From: Rikenellaceae bacterium
GTDB taxonomy: Bacteria; Bacteroidota; Bacteroidia; Bacteroidales; Rikenellaceae
Assembly: GCA_015059905.1 (NCBI GenBank)
Contig: SUZN01000006.1
Location: 62,001 to 126,000 of the forward strand
DNA length: 64,000 bases
Direction: 5' to 3'
The notes under the pieces are model-generated. The model was not told where the DNA came from and did no database searches. It worked only from the letters and a program-made list of their open reading frames with translations. The translations under genes and the position numbers were made by a program. Each line of letters opens with the position of its first letter. Within the stretch, counting starts at the first letter, position 1. Of this stretch, positions 34,819-43,620 are shown in pieces.

Positions 34819-35838
34819 ATGAATAAGATTTTAAATATTATTGTTGCAGTTGCAGCTCTCGCATTCTGTGCTTGTAACAACGAGTGGGAGGATGAGCAGT
34901 TTGCACATTATGTAGGTTTCAAGGCTCCTATCAATGGTGAGGGTGTCACATCAGTTTACCTGAAGATGAGATCACCAGAGGAGATCGCTGAGAAAGGTCC
35001 AGTAAAGTATGAGTTGCCTTTGGTTGTCAGTGGTAGTACTGTACACAGTGGTGATTTGAACGTAAAGATTGAGCTTGATCCAGACTCATTGGAGCAGGTA
35101 AACCTTAAGAATATCGGTTTCAACCGTAAGGATATTTGGTGGGAGCAGGTTCCAGAGGATGCTTATAGCTTCAACCCTAACATCACTATCCCATCAGGTC
35201 AGTCTGTAACATTGTTGCCTATCCAGTTCGACCTTACAAAGTTGGACTTGGTACACCGTTACATCCTTCCTTTGAAGGTTGCTGAGAATCAGCCAGGTTA
35301 CACAGCTAACACACGTAAGCACTACAACAACGCTATGTTGAACATCATTCCTTTCAATGATTATTCAGGTTCTTATGGTGCTTCTACAATGCTCGGTTAC
35401 TCTGCTGATGATAATGGTAACTTCACTGACGCTATGTTGTCTTTGCAGCCATTGACAATGAGTGATAAGATTTTCTACGCGGTAGATGATAACACTGTAT
35501 TCTTCTATCCTGGTATTATCGACCACACTTACAAGCAGCGTGCTGACTATAAGGTGTATGTTGATTTCGGTATCGGTGGTGCTTTGACATTCCGTCCAGA
35601 GAACCCAGAGATTGATTTCCAGGTAATCGGTGCATCTTCATACGAGACTCCATCTCGTTACGATGAGAACAAGCCTTATCTGTTGTACAAGTATGTGATC
35701 CTTCAGTTCACTTACGAGTTCACAGACTTCACAGGTGCCGTTCCTACTCGCTACCGTTTCAAGGGTGCGATGACTATGCAGCGTGCAATCAACACTCAGA
35801 TTCCTGACCAGGATCAGGCTATCTTGTGGGAGAACTAA
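34819..35838 (+). CDS. DUF4973/DUF1735-like surface lipoprotein (339 aa)
   Basis: The lipoprotein signal ends ALAFCAC, followed by NNEWEDEQ. An N-terminal DUF1735-like beta sandwich (about 30-160, YELPLVVSGSTVHSGDLNVK; IPSGQSVTLLPIQFDL) is followed by a second domain (about 170-339, DYSGSYGASTMLGYSADDNG; RFKGAMTMQRAINTQI). Such proteins sit after susD and are thought to be surface glycan-binding accessory proteins; no catalytic motif is visible. It is the last gene with the extreme codon bias and is closed by a strong terminator. Confidence 0.8.
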   Translation: MNKILNIIVAVAALAFCACNNEWEDEQFAHYVGFKAPINGEGVTSVYLKMRSPEEIAEKGPVKYELPLVVSGSTVHSGDLNVKIELDPDSLEQVNLKNIGFNRKDIWWEQVPEDAYSFNPNITIPSGQSVTLLPIQFDLTKLDLVHRYILPLKVAENQPGYTANTRKHYNNAMLNIIPFNDYSGSYGASTMLGYSADDNGNFTDAMLSLQPLTMSDKIFYAVDDNTVFFYPGIIDHTYKQRADYKVYVDFGIGGALTFRPENPEIDFQVIGASSYETPSRYDENKPYLLYKYVILQFTYEFTDFTGAVPTRYRFKGAMTMQRAINTQIPDQDQAILWEN

Positions 35839-35859
35839 TCCAGTGATTGCATAAATTCG

Positions 35860-35889
35860 AGGTCTGCCTTTCGGGGCAGACCTTTTTTT
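35860..35889 (+). terminator. Terminator after the susCD operon
   Basis: The stem AGGTCTGCC / GGCAGACCT with a TTTCGG loop is followed by T7. It separates the highly expressed surface genes from GH92. Confidence 0.92.
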
Positions 35890-35924
35890 GTGTGTGATAA
35901 TCTGTGATTTATGCAAAAAAATCG

Positions 35925-35932
35925 TACATTTG
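35925..35932 (+). promoter_or_regulatory. -7 box of the GH92 gene
   Basis: TACATTTG 20 nt before the GH92 ATG, so GH92 probably has its own promoter after the terminator. Confidence 0.6.
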
Positions 35933-35951
35933 TATTAAAATCACTACGACA

Positions 35952-38135
35952 ATGAGAAATATTACTAAAACACTATGTGTGATTTGCCTTGCTGCGATGA
36001 TGGTGGCTTGTGCGGGTCACGATTACACAGATTACACGACCTATGTCGATCAGCGTATCGGTACGGGCGGTCACGGTCACGTCTTTATGGGTGCCAATGT
36101 GCCTTTCGGTCTGGTGCAGGTGGGACCTACGAGTATCCCGCAGGATTGGGACTGGTGCTCGGGCTATCACGAGAGCGACTCTACGGTGATTGGCTTCTCT
36201 CACACCCACCTCTCGGGTACGGGTATTGGCGATTTGTTCGATGTGACTGTTATGCCCGTTGTGGGCGAGGTTAAGTATGCGCGTGGTAATCACCGCAGCG
36301 AGCAGACAGGCATGTGGTCGTATGCCGACCGCACACAGGAGAAGTATGCCCCTGGATATTACTCTGTGCCGCTGGTGCGCTATGGCGTTGTGGCGGAGAT
36401 GACTGCCACCTCGCGTGTGGGTCTGCATCGTTACACCTTCCCTGCGGCGGAGGATGCAGCCATCGTCTTCGACTTGCAGAATGGCGGTTGCTGGGATGGC
36501 GCCGAGGAGACATATATGAAGCAGGAGAGCAAGACGACGATTTCGGGCTGGCGCTTGTCGCGCGGCTGGGCGAATAATCAGAAGGTCTATTTCGTGGCAG
36601 AGTTCTCGCGCCCATTCGATACGTTTGAGGTTATGCCAAAGGGACGTTACGGACGTGCAAACTTCCGTACAGCCGATGGCGAGCAGATTATGTTGAAGGT
36701 GGCCTTGTCGCCAACGAGCGTGGCGGGTGCAAAGGCAAACCTTGCGGCGGAGCTGAAGGGCTGGAACTTCGAGGCTACGGCGGAGAAGGCGAAGGCGGCG
36801 TGGAACAAGGAGCTTGCAAAGGCGAAGGTTGTGAGCGAGGATGAGACTGCAAAGCGTGTCTTCTACACCGCGTTGTACCACACGATGATTGCTCCTTCGG
36901 AGTTTTGCGATGTGAATGGCGATTACCGAGGCGCTGATGGTGTGGTGTATGAGAATCCAGGTCACAAGAGCTATACAACATACTCATTGTGGGATACTTA
37001 TCGCGCAGCAATGCCGCTGCTTACGATTCTTCAGCCTGAACGTATGTCGGATATGGTCAATACGATGCTTAACATCTGCGACGAGCAGGGTCGCCTGCCT
37101 GTATGGCACCTGTGGGGTTGCGAGACCGACTGTATGGTGGGTAACCCAGGTGTGATTTCTGTTGCAGATGCTATCGTTAAGGGGATTGAGGGTGTTGATT
37201 ATGAGCGCGCCTTCGAGGCTGTTAAGCGCACCTCGATGCACCCAGGTCGCGGTAATGGTCACCGTATGCGATTTGGATATATCCCTGTGGATGCTATGCA
37301 CGAAGCTGTGGCGAAGGATATGGAGTTCGCTATTGCCGATGGCGCTGCTGCAAATGCGGCGCGCAAGTTGGGCAAGGAGGAGGATTTCAAGTTCTTTGAG
37401 GAGCGTAGCCACTCTTATCGCAACTATTTCGACCCTTCGACAGGCTTTATTCGTGGTCTGGACAGCAAGCGCGAGTGGCGTACACCTTTCGACCCATACT
37501 TCTCGGCGCACGGCAATGGCGACTATTGCGAGGGTAATGCTTGGCAATACACTTGGCTTGTGCCACAGGATGTCGCAGGTCTGGAGCGATGCTTCGGTAG
37601 CCGCGAGAAGATGATTGAGAAGCTCGATTCGTTGTTCTCGGTCAGCTCGGTTATCTCTGGAGAGAATGCCTCGCCCGATATCTCTGGCTTGATTGGTCAG
37701 TATGCTCACGGCAATGAGCCAAGCCACCACGTCATATATCTCTACACGATGCTCGGTGAGCCTTGGAAGACAGCGGACCGCGTGCGTGAGGTGCTGTCGG
37801 TGTTGTATCACGACAAGGAGGATGGTCTTTCGGGCAATGAGGATGTTGGTCAGATGTCGGCGTGGTATGTGATGTCGGCGATGGGAATGTATGAGGTGGA
37901 GCCTGCGGGTGGACGTTATTGGTTCGGCTCGCCACTCTTCGACGAGGTTACATTGCAACTCCCTGCGGGCGAGATGAAGATTGTAGCCGAGGGTACATCT
38001 GCCGAGAATAAATATATCCAACGCGTATGGCTCAACGGCGAGGAGTATAAGTTGCCATATATCGAGCACGCTGATTTGATGCGAGGCGGTGAACTTCGTT
38101 TTGAGATGGGAAGCGAGCCTAAGTTGTGGTACTAA
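35952..38135 (+). CDS. GH92-family alpha-mannosidase lipoprotein (727 aa)
   Basis: GH92 enzymes are calcium-dependent exo-alpha-mannosidases of gut Bacteroidota. The start at 35952 gives a lipoprotein signal ending AAMMVAC. The N-terminal beta domain carries VDQRIGTGGHGHVFMGANVP and GFSHTHLSGTGIGD. The (alpha/alpha)6 catalytic domain carries YSLWDTYRAAMPLL, RFGYIPVDAMHEAV, the acid Glu in YCEGNAWQYTW, and the acidic GNEDVGQMSAWYVMSAMGMY. Length is standard. Codon use is ordinary, unlike the upstream susCD genes. It would remove mannose from the imported glycan; the linkage specificity is not readable. Confidence 0.95.
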   Translation: MRNITKTLCVICLAAMMVACAGHDYTDYTTYVDQRIGTGGHGHVFMGANVPFGLVQVGPTSIPQDWDWCSGYHESDSTVIGFSHTHLSGTGIGDLFDVTVMPVVGEVKYARGNHRSEQTGMWSYADRTQEKYAPGYYSVPLVRYGVVAEMTATSRVGLHRYTFPAAEDAAIVFDLQNGGCWDGAEETYMKQESKTTISGWRLSRGWANNQKVYFVAEFSRPFDTFEVMPKGRYGRANFRTADGEQIMLKVALSPTSVAGAKANLAAELKGWNFEATAEKAKAAWNKELAKAKVVSEDETAKRVFYTALYHTMIAPSEFCDVNGDYRGADGVVYENPGHKSYTTYSLWDTYRAAMPLLTILQPERMSDMVNTMLNICDEQGRLPVWHLWGCETDCMVGNPGVISVADAIVKGIEGVDYERAFEAVKRTSMHPGRGNGHRMRFGYIPVDAMHEAVAKDMEFAIADGAAANAARKLGKEEDFKFFEERSHSYRNYFDPSTGFIRGLDSKREWRTPFDPYFSAHGNGDYCEGNAWQYTWLVPQDVAGLERCFGSREKMIEKLDSLFSVSSVISGENASPDISGLIGQYAHGNEPSHHVIYLYTMLGEPWKTADRVREVLSVLYHDKEDGLSGNEDVGQMSAWYVMSAMGMYEVEPAGGRYWFGSPLFDEVTLQLPAGEMKIVAEGTSAENKYIQRVWLNGEEYKLPYIEHADLMRGGELRFEMGSEPKLWY

Positions 38136-38151
38136 TACACCTTTTATATAT

Positions 38152-38177
38152 AAGGGCTGCCGTTTGGGCAGCCCTTT
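38152..38177. terminator. Terminator after GH92
   Basis: The stem AAGGGCTGCC / GGGCAGCCCTT with T4 lies between the convergent GH92 and YeaQ-like genes. Confidence 0.8.
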
Positions 38178-38181
38178 TGCT

Positions 38182-38427
38182 TTAGCGGCGGCGCGTGATG
38201 AGTGATACAAGTAGAAGCAGCGCTATCGCTCCGATGACCGATGCGATGAGGGTGCCGAATGTGCCGACAGGAATCCATCCCATCAGCCCCACAAGCCACC
38301 CGCCAAGAAATCCTCCCACGATACCCACTATGAGGTTAATGATAAAGCCCGAACCGCTACCCTTGACAATTAGGTTGGCGAGCCATCCCGCTACAAGTCC
38401 AATAAGTAAATACCATATAAAATACAT
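38182..38427 (-). CDS. GlsB/YeaQ/YmgE family stress-response membrane protein (81 aa)
   Basis: This small three-helix, Gly-rich membrane protein starts MYFIWYLLIGLVAGWLANLI, followed by VKGSGSGFIINLIVGIVGGF and a terminal IGAIALLLLVSLITRRR. It matches the transglycosylase-associated (GlsB/YeaQ) family. The role is poorly defined; members are often stress-induced. It is monocistronic and convergent with GH92. Confidence 0.9.
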   Translation of the reverse strand: MYFIWYLLIGLVAGWLANLIVKGSGSGFIINLIVGIVGGFLGGWLVGLMGWIPVGTFGTLIASVIGAIALLLLVSLITRRR

Positions 38428-38616
38428 ATCTCTAAAGTGTTTTGTTTAGTCGGCTGGGTGCAAAATGCGTGCAAAAACGCTCCCTGCTGTTCCAAATCTT
38501 AAGCTGTGGAGTGAAAAAACGGGCGAAAAGTAGGTCGTCAAAGGGCTAAACAACATTTTTTTTACTTTTTAACGAAAAAAAGTTTCACATTGCTTTTTTC
38601 TTTACGAAAGAGTGAT

Positions 38617-38624
38617 TATATTTG
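38617..38624 (+). promoter_or_regulatory. Distal promoter (-7 box) of the tRNA-tuf operon
   Basis: TATATTTG in an AT-rich context about 200 nt upstream of the first tRNA. Transcripts from here would include the boxA-like element. Confidence 0.55.
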
Positions 38625-38666
38625 CACTCGATTTTCCGCCCTCGGCTTGCGAGGAATGAAAAGCGT

Positions 38667-38679
38667 AGTTCTTTGAACA
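38667..38679 (+). promoter_or_regulatory. boxA-like antitermination element
   Basis: AGTTCTTTGAACA resembles the boxA core (TGCTCTTTAACA-like) found in rRNA operon leaders. It sits in the untranslated leader of an operon that itself encodes NusG. Functional assignment is inference. Confidence 0.4.
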
Positions 38680-38772
38680 TACAAGTGGACTGTAAAATAG
38701 GGGTCTGTGAGGGGGCTATTTCGTGGTGGTCGATTGAAAAAATGGCAAAAACGAAAAAAAATAGCTAAAAAA

Positions 38773-38803
38773 TTTGCAGAATTAAAAAATATCCCTACCT
38801 TTG
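38773..38803 (+). promoter_or_regulatory. Proximal promoter of the tRNA-tuf operon
   Basis: TTTG (38773-38776), a 19-nt spacer and TACCTTTG (38796-38803). It lies about 20 nt before tRNA-Thr and is the best consensus match in this region. Confidence 0.82.
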
Positions 38804-38822
38804 CATCCCGTAACGGTTTGTT

Positions 38823-38896
38823 GCCGATGTAGCTCAGTTGGCCAGAGCACGTGATTTGTAATCTCGGGGTCGTGGGTTCGAATCCCTCCATCGGCT
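38823..38896 (+). tRNA. tRNA-Thr (anticodon TGT)
   Basis: Acceptor GCCGATG / CATCGGC, a D-arm beginning AGCTCAG, anticodon loop TTTGTAA, and a T-arm with GGTTCGAATCC. CCA is not encoded. It is the first of three tRNAs before tuf. Confidence 0.95.
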
Positions 38897-38938
38897 CTCT
38901 GACTTGCGAAAGCAGGTTGGGACGTTCAACAAAATATT

Positions 38939-39021
38939 GGGAAGATACCAGAGTGGCCAAATGGGGCAGACTGTAAATCTGCTGGCGTACGCCTTCGGTG
39001 GTTCGAATCCATCTCTTCCCA
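38939..39021 (+). tRNA. tRNA-Tyr (anticodon GTA)
   Basis: Acceptor GGGAAGA / TCTTCCC, anticodon loop containing CTGTAAA, and a long variable arm (CTGGCGTACGCCTTCGG), typical of class II tRNA-Tyr. T-arm GGTTCGAATCC is present. Confidence 0.95.
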
Positions 39022-39092
39022 CTTTCCGAACCGATCGGGGTTGCATGATGTCTTTAGACAATGGGTAAGCTGCTCTGATGCGGTTTGTTTTT

Positions 39093-39165
39093 GCGGAAGT
39101 AGCTCAGTTGATAGAGCATTAGCCTTCCAAGCTAAGGGTCGCGAGTTTGAGCCTCGTCTTCCGCT
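39093..39165 (+). tRNA. tRNA-Gly (anticodon TCC)
   Basis: Acceptor GCGGAAG / CTTCCGC, anticodon loop CTTCCAA, T-loop GTTTGAGCC. It lies about 100 nt upstream of tuf. Confidence 0.95.
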
Positions 39166-39269
39166 CCAAAGCAGTAACACGATTTCAGCCCGAGAGGGTC
39201 GTGACGTGTTACTCATTTGTATGTAAAAGAGAAGAAAGAAATTTATTAAAACTTAATACTTATAATACT

Positions 39270-40454
39270 ATGGCAAAAGAAAAATTTGACCGTTCGAAAG
39301 CCCATGTGAACATCGGTACTATCGGACACGTTGACCACGGTAAGACTACTCTTACAGCGGCAATCACAACAGTTCTTGCAAAGGCTGGTTTGTCAGAGCT
39401 TCGTTCATTCGACTCTATCGACAACGCCCCAGAGGAGAAGGAGCGTGGTATCACTATCAACACAGCTCACGTAGAGTATCAGACTGCAACTCGTCACTAT
39501 GCACACGTTGACTGTCCAGGTCACGCCGACTATGTGAAGAACATGGTTACTGGTGCTGCTCAGATGGATGGTGCTATCTTGGTAGTAGCTGCAACTGACG
39601 GTCCTATGCCACAGACTAACGAGCACGTACTTTTGGCAAAGCAGGTAAACGTACCAAAGATCGTTGTTTTCTTGAACAAGTGCGATATGGTTGACGATCC
39701 TGAGATGCTTGACCTCGTTGAGATGGAGGTTCGTGATCTTTTGGCAAAGTATGACTTCGATGAGGAGTGCCCAATCATCCGCGGTTCTGCACTTGGTGGT
39801 TTGAACGGCGAGCCACAGTGGGAGGAGAAGATTATGGAGCTTATGAACAATGTTGATGAGTATATTCCAATTCCTCCACGTGAGAACGAGAAGCCTTTCT
39901 TGATGCCTGTTGAGGATGTATTCTCAATCACAGGTCGTGGTACAGTAGTAACAGGTCGTATCGAGACAGGTATCATCCACGTAGGTGATCCAGTTGAGAT
40001 CATCGGTTTGGGTGAGAAGACTTTGACTTCTACTTGTACAGGTGTTGAGATGTTCCGTAAGCTTCTCGATGAGGGTGAGGCTGGTGACAACGTAGGTCTT
40101 TTGATGCGTGGTATCGACAAGAAGGAGGTTAAGCGCGGTATGGTTGTAGCAAAGCCAGGTTCTATCAAGCCACACACAAAGTTCACTGCAGAGGTTTATA
40201 TCTTGAAGAAGGAAGAGGGTGGTCGTCACACTCCATTCCACAACAAGTATCGCCCACAGTTCTACTTGCGTACTATGGACGTAACTGGTGAGATCGCTTT
40301 GCCAGAGGGCGTTGATATGGTTATGCCAGGTGACCACGTTACTATCACTGTAACTTTGATCTACCCAGTAGCGTTGAACGAGGGTCTTCGTTTCGCAATC
40401 CGTGAGGGTGGTCGTACAGTAGGTGCAGGTCAGGTTCTCGCAATCGTTGAGTAA
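39270..40454 (+). CDS. tuf: Elongation factor Tu
   Basis: EF-Tu is the GTPase that delivers aminoacyl-tRNA to the ribosome. The 394-residue product starts [20 protein letters not shown]. Motifs are P-loop [14 protein letters not shown], switch [22 protein letters not shown] and GSALGG; domains 2 and 3 are complete, with [12 protein letters not shown] and the ending [10 protein letters not shown]. The frame stays open upstream to 39147, but that part overlaps tRNA-Gly, and the ATG at 39270 is the conserved start. Codon use is extremely biased. tRNA-Trp and secE follow. Confidence 0.99.
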   Translation: MAKEKFDRSKAHVNIGTIGHVDHGKTTLTAAITTVLAKAGLSELRSFDSIDNAPEEKERGITINTAHVEYQTATRHYAHVDCPGHADYVKNMVTGAAQMDGAILVVAATDGPMPQTNEHVLLAKQVNVPKIVVFLNKCDMVDDPEMLDLVEMEVRDLLAKYDFDEECPIIRGSALGGLNGEPQWEEKIMELMNNVDEYIPIPPRENEKPFLMPVEDVFSITGRGTVVTGRIETGIIHVGDPVEIIGLGEKTLTSTCTGVEMFRKLLDEGEAGDNVGLLMRGIDKKEVKRGMVVAKPGSIKPHTKFTAEVYILKKEEGGRHTPFHNKYRPQFYLRTMDVTGEIALPEGVDMVMPGDHVTITVTLIYPVALNEGLRFAIREGGRTVGAGQVLAIVE

Positions 40455-40473
40455 TTTGATAATTGCAAAATAA

Positions 40474-40503
40474 AAGAGAGGTAGTCACCTCGACTACCTC
40501 TTA
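40474..40503 (+). terminator. Hairpin between tuf and tRNA-Trp
   Basis: The stem AAGAGAGGTAG / CTACCTCTT has only a short T-run, so it may be a partial terminator or an RNA-processing hairpin separating tuf from the tRNA. Confidence 0.55.
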
Positions 40504-40506
40504 CAT

Positions 40507-40577
40507 AGGAGCATAGTTCAAGGGTAGAATAGCGGTCTCCAAAACCGTTGATGGGAGTTCGAATCTCTCTGCTCCTG
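40507..40577 (+). tRNA. tRNA-Trp (anticodon CCA)
   Basis: Acceptor AGGAGCA / TGCTCCT, discriminator G, anticodon loop TCTCCAAAA, T-arm AGTTCGAATCTC. It sits between tuf and secE, the usual Bacteroidota arrangement. Confidence 0.95.
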
Positions 40578-40596
40578 CTAATTAAAGAGCAAAATT

Positions 40597-40794
40597 ATGT
40601 TGAAGTACGTAAAAGAATCCTATAACGAGCTTGTAAATAAGGTGGCTTGGCCATCGTTTCCGCAGTTGCAGAGTTCGACAGTAGTCGTGATGGTCGCTTC
40701 GGCGATTTTTGCTATTGTGGTATTGCTGATGGACATCTCATTCGAGAACGTTATGACGGCAATATATAAAACGTTGGGTAATCTTGGTCGTTAA
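40597..40794 (+). CDS. secE: Preprotein translocase subunit SecE
   Basis: SecE is the essential small subunit that clamps SecY. The 65-residue single-helix form starts MLKYVKESYNELVNKVAWPS, with the conserved amphipathic KVAWPS segment before one membrane helix (about 28-46, VVVMVASAIFAIVVLLMDI). It starts 20 nt after tRNA-Trp and 19 nt before nusG. Confidence 0.95.
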   Translation: MLKYVKESYNELVNKVAWPSFPQLQSSTVVVMVASAIFAIVVLLMDISFENVMTAIYKTLGNLGR

Positions 40795-40813
40795 TTGTTG
40801 TTAATATAAAACG

Positions 40814-41374
40814 ATGAGCGAGAATAAGAAAGAGTGGTATGTAGTCCGCGCAATCGGCGGTAAGGAGCATAAGGTGAAAGAGTACCTTGAGGCTGAAATC
40901 CGTCATAATCATCTTGAGGACTATATCTCTCAGGTGTTAATTCCCACCGAGAAGGTATATACCATTCGCAACGGTAAGAAAATATCAAAGGAGAAGGTCT
41001 CTTACCCAGGTTATGTGCTGGTAGAGGCAGTCTTCACAGGACAGATTCCAATTATCATTCGCAATACTCCAAATGTATTAGGTTTCCTGGGTGACACCAA
41101 GGAAGACGGTAAGAAGATGAATGCTACACCATTACGTCCACAAGAGGTGAGCAGAATTCTCGGACGCGTTGATGAGCTTAATGCACAGGGAGAAGAGAAC
41201 GCAGTTCCTTTTGTTGTTGGCGAGATCGTCAAGGTTACGGACGGTCCTTTCTCAAGCTTCCAAGGTACTATTGAGACAGTCGATGACGAGCGCAAGAAAC
41301 TCACGGTCTCTGTGAAAATTTTTGGTCGCAAGACTCCAATGGAGTTGAGCTTTACACAAGTAGAAAAAGAATAA
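40814..41374 (+). CDS. nusG: Transcription termination/antitermination protein NusG
   Basis: NusG binds RNA polymerase and links it to Rho or the ribosome. The 186-residue protein has the NGN domain (WYVVRAIGGKEHKVKEYLE; SYPGYVLVEAVF) and a C-terminal KOW domain (VGEIVKVTDGPFSSFQGTIE). Both are intact. Gene order secE-nusG-rplK is conserved. Confidence 0.97.
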   Translation: MSENKKEWYVVRAIGGKEHKVKEYLEAEIRHNHLEDYISQVLIPTEKVYTIRNGKKISKEKVSYPGYVLVEAVFTGQIPIIIRNTPNVLGFLGDTKEDGKKMNATPLRPQEVSRILGRVDELNAQGEENAVPFVVGEIVKVTDGPFSSFQGTIETVDDERKKLTVSVKIFGRKTPMELSFTQVEKE

Positions 41375-41390
41375 TTAACCAAGGAAAATT

Positions 41391-41831
41391 ATGGCAAAAG
41401 AGGTTGCTGCATTTATTAAATTGCAGATCAAAGGTGGTGCTGCCAATCCTTCACCCCCAGTGGGTCCAGCGTTGGGTTCAAAGGGAGTCAATATCATGGA
41501 CTTCTGTAAGCAGTTCAACGCACGCACCCAGGATAAGGCGGGTAAGGTTCTTCCAGTCATCATTACAGTTTACACAGATAAGTCATTTGACTTTGTTGTT
41601 AAACAGCCACCAGTAGCCATTCAGCTTAAGGAAGCAGCAAAGGTAAAGACAGGTTCTGCACAGCCTAACCGAAGCAAGGTAGGTGAGGTAACGTGGGAGC
41701 AGGTTAAGGCAATCGCCGAGGATAAGATGCCTGATATGAACTGCTTCACTGTTGAAGCTGCTATGCGTATGGTTGCCGGTACTGCACGCAGTATGGGTAT
41801 CAACGTAGTGGGTGAATTTCCTAACTTGTAA
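41391..41831 (+). CDS. rplK: 50S ribosomal protein L11
   Basis: L11 forms the GTPase-associated stalk base with 23S rRNA. The 146-residue product has [20 protein letters not shown] (thiostrepton-region proline helix), [14 protein letters not shown] and the C-terminal [20 protein letters not shown]. It starts 16 nt after nusG. Confidence 0.98.
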   Translation: MAKEVAAFIKLQIKGGAANPSPPVGPALGSKGVNIMDFCKQFNARTQDKAGKVLPVIITVYTDKSFDFVVKQPPVAIQLKEAAKVKTGSAQPNRSKVGEVTWEQVKAIAEDKMPDMNCFTVEAAMRMVAGTARSMGINVVGEFPNL

Positions 41832-41845
41832 TTAGTATTATCAGA

Positions 41846-42544
41846 ATGAGTAAGTTGACAAAAAATCAAAAGGCAGCCTACGCCAAGGTTGAGCCACACA
41901 AGGCTTATAAGTTGTCAGAGGCGGCATCTCTTCTGAAGGAAATTACCTTTACGAAATTTGATGCTTCTGTCGATATTGACGTACGTCTGGGTGTAGATCC
42001 TCGTAAGGCGAATCAGATGGTTCGTGGTGTTGTAACATTGCCACACGGTACAGGTAAGACTGTTCGCGTTTTGGTATTGTGTACACCAGAGAAGGAGGCT
42101 GAGGCTCAGGCAGCAGGTGCTGACTACGTAGGTTTGGACGAGTATGTTGAGAAGATCAAGGGCGGTTGGACCGACGTTGACGTTATCATCTGTACTCCAA
42201 ACGTTATGGGTAAGGTAGGTGCGTTGGGTCGTATTTTGGGTCCACGTGGTTTGATGCCAAACCCAAAGACAGGTACTGTAACTATGGATATCGCTAAGGC
42301 TGTTACAGAGGTTAAGGCAGGTAAGATCGACTTTAAGGTTGATAAGTACGGTATTATCCACACAGCTGTAGGTAAGATATCTTTCACTCCAGAGCAGATC
42401 GTAGAGAATGCCAAGGAGGTTGTTAATACTATCATCAAGCTGAAGCCATCGGCTGCGAAGGGTACATATGTGTTGAGCATTTACCTCTCTACAACGATGA
42501 GCCCAGGTTTGCAGATTGATCCTAAATCAGTAGAAACGAAGTAA
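41846..42544 (+). CDS. rplA: 50S ribosomal protein L1
   Basis: L1 builds the mobile L1 stalk at the E site and can repress its own operon. The 232-residue product has [32 protein letters not shown] and [19 protein letters not shown], the family hallmarks. It starts 14 nt after rplK. Confidence 0.98.
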   Translation: MSKLTKNQKAAYAKVEPHKAYKLSEAASLLKEITFTKFDASVDIDVRLGVDPRKANQMVRGVVTLPHGTGKTVRVLVLCTPEKEAEAQAAGADYVGLDEYVEKIKGGWTDVDVIICTPNVMGKVGALGRILGPRGLMPNPKTGTVTMDIAKAVTEVKAGKIDFKVDKYGIIHTAVGKISFTPEQIVENAKEVVNTIIKLKPSAAKGTYVLSIYLSTTMSPGLQIDPKSVETK

Positions 42545-42562
42545 AGAAGGAGGACTTAAGAG

Positions 42563-43087
42563 ATGACAAGAGAAGAGAAATTGGCCGTTATCAACGGTCT
42601 TGCAGAGCAGCTCGAGCAGTACCCTCACTTCTACATTACTAACATCGAGGCTTTGAACGCCGAGCAGACTGCAAGTTTGCGTCGCAAGTGCTTTGAGAAC
42701 AACATTAAGCTCGTAGTAGTTAAGAATACATTGTTCGGCAAGGCATTGGAGAAGGTTGAGAAGGCTGATGCTGATTTGGTAGGTGTATTGGAGGGTTCAA
42801 CATCTGTGATGTTCGCCGAGACAGGAAAGGCTCCTGCCGTAGTAATCAAGGAGTTCCGCAAGAAGTGCGATAAGCCAGTATTGAAGGCTGCGTACGTTGA
42901 GGGCTGTGTTTACGTAGGTGACAACCAGATTGAGGCACTTTGCAACATCAAGAGCCGCGAGGAGCTCATCGGCGACATCGTATCGCTTTTGCAGTCTCCA
43001 GCGAAGAATGTTATTTCTGCATTGCAGGGTAACGCAGGTCAGAAGGTTGCCGGCATAGTTAAGGCACTGGAAGAAAGAAACAACTAA
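42563..43087 (+). CDS. rplJ: 50S ribosomal protein L10
   Basis: L10 anchors L7/L12 dimers to the stalk base. The 174-residue product has TREEKLAVINGLAEQLEQYP, LRRKCFENNIKLVVVKNTL and a C-terminal helix (SPAKNVISALQGNAGQKVAG) for L7/L12 binding. Only 18 nt separate it from rplA, so the long L10-binding leader of enterobacteria has no room here. Confidence 0.97.
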   Translation: MTREEKLAVINGLAEQLEQYPHFYITNIEALNAEQTASLRRKCFENNIKLVVVKNTLFGKALEKVEKADADLVGVLEGSTSVMFAETGKAPAVVIKEFRKKCDKPVLKAAYVEGCVYVGDNQIEALCNIKSREELIGDIVSLLQSPAKNVISALQGNAGQKVAGIVKALEERNN

Positions 43088-43129
43088 TCAAAACAAAAAA
43101 ACAAAAAACTTAAAAAAAATTATACAACT

Positions 43130-43504
43130 ATGGCAGATGTAAAGGTATTAGCAGAGGAGTTGGTAAACTTGACTGTTAAGGAGGTAAACGAGTTGGCTAC
43201 TATCCTCAAGGAGGAGTACGGTATCGAGCCAGCTGCTGCAGCTGTTGCAGTTGCTGCTCCTGCTGCTGCAGGTGAGGCTGCTGTTGCTGAGAAGACTTCA
43301 TTCGACGTAATCTTGAAGAGCGCTGGTCAGGCTAAGCTTCAGGTAATTAAGGCCGTTAAGGAGTCTGCTGGTTTGTCACTCGGTGATGCAAAGGCATTGG
43401 TTGACGCAGCTCCTAAGGCTGTTAAGGAGGGCGTTTCTAAGGAGGAGGCTGAGGCTCTCAAGTCTACTCTCGAGGAGGCTGGTGCTGAGGTTGAGGTTAA
43501 GTAG
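43130..43504 (+). CDS. rplL: 50S ribosomal protein L7/L12
   Basis: The stalk protein that recruits translation GTPases. The 124-residue product has an N-terminal dimerisation domain ([20 protein letters not shown]), an Ala-rich hinge (about 40-55) and a C-terminal domain with [20 protein letters not shown] and [13 protein letters not shown]. The Ala-rich hinge shows extreme codon bias. It is followed by a 242-nt gap with several hairpins before rpoB. Confidence 0.98.
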   Translation: MADVKVLAEELVNLTVKEVNELATILKEEYGIEPAAAAVAVAAPAAAGEAAVAEKTSFDVILKSAGQAKLQVIKAVKESAGLSLGDAKALVDAAPKAVKEGVSKEEAEALKSTLEEAGAEVEVK

Positions 43505-43534
43505 TCCTGCTACTTATAGATTTTCAGACAACTC

Positions 43535-43573
43535 AGGTATAGAGTTTACGCCGGTGTAAGCTCTATACCTTTT
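43535..43573 (+). terminator. Attenuator-like hairpin after rplL
   Basis: The stem GGTATAGAG / CTCTATACC with inner TTTAC/GTGTAA is followed by TTTT. It probably reduces readthrough into rpoB, as in the beta operon of other bacteria. Confidence 0.7.
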
Positions 43574-43620
43574 CTGCTCTAAAGATTGGGAGTGCCACAG
43601 AGCTGTGCCCTCTCTTTGGA

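Larger units (their letters stand above)
38428..38822. other. Leader region of the tRNA-tuf super-operon
   Basis: No gene is seen. 38428-38600 holds nothing recognisable. 38617-38624 and 38773-38803 hold two promoters. Between them lie a small hairpin (CCTCG / CGAGG, 38640-38654) and a boxA-like AGTTCTTTGAACA (38667-38679). Confidence 0.6.

Noticed and set aside
36984..38210. Long open frame (408 codons) on the minus strand across GH92, with another of 330 codons at 35973-36965
   Set aside because: They lie antisense to a clearly coding GH92 gene. The products are Arg/His/Leu-rich without domains, as expected from mirrored codon bias.
39147..39269. Upstream extension of the tuf reading frame
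   Set aside because: It overlaps tRNA-Gly and lacks similarity to EF-Tu; the conserved [10 protein letters not shown] start is at 39270.
42545..42562. L10-binding autoregulatory leader upstream of rplJ
   Set aside because: Only 18 nt separate rplA and rplJ, too short for the known leader structure.
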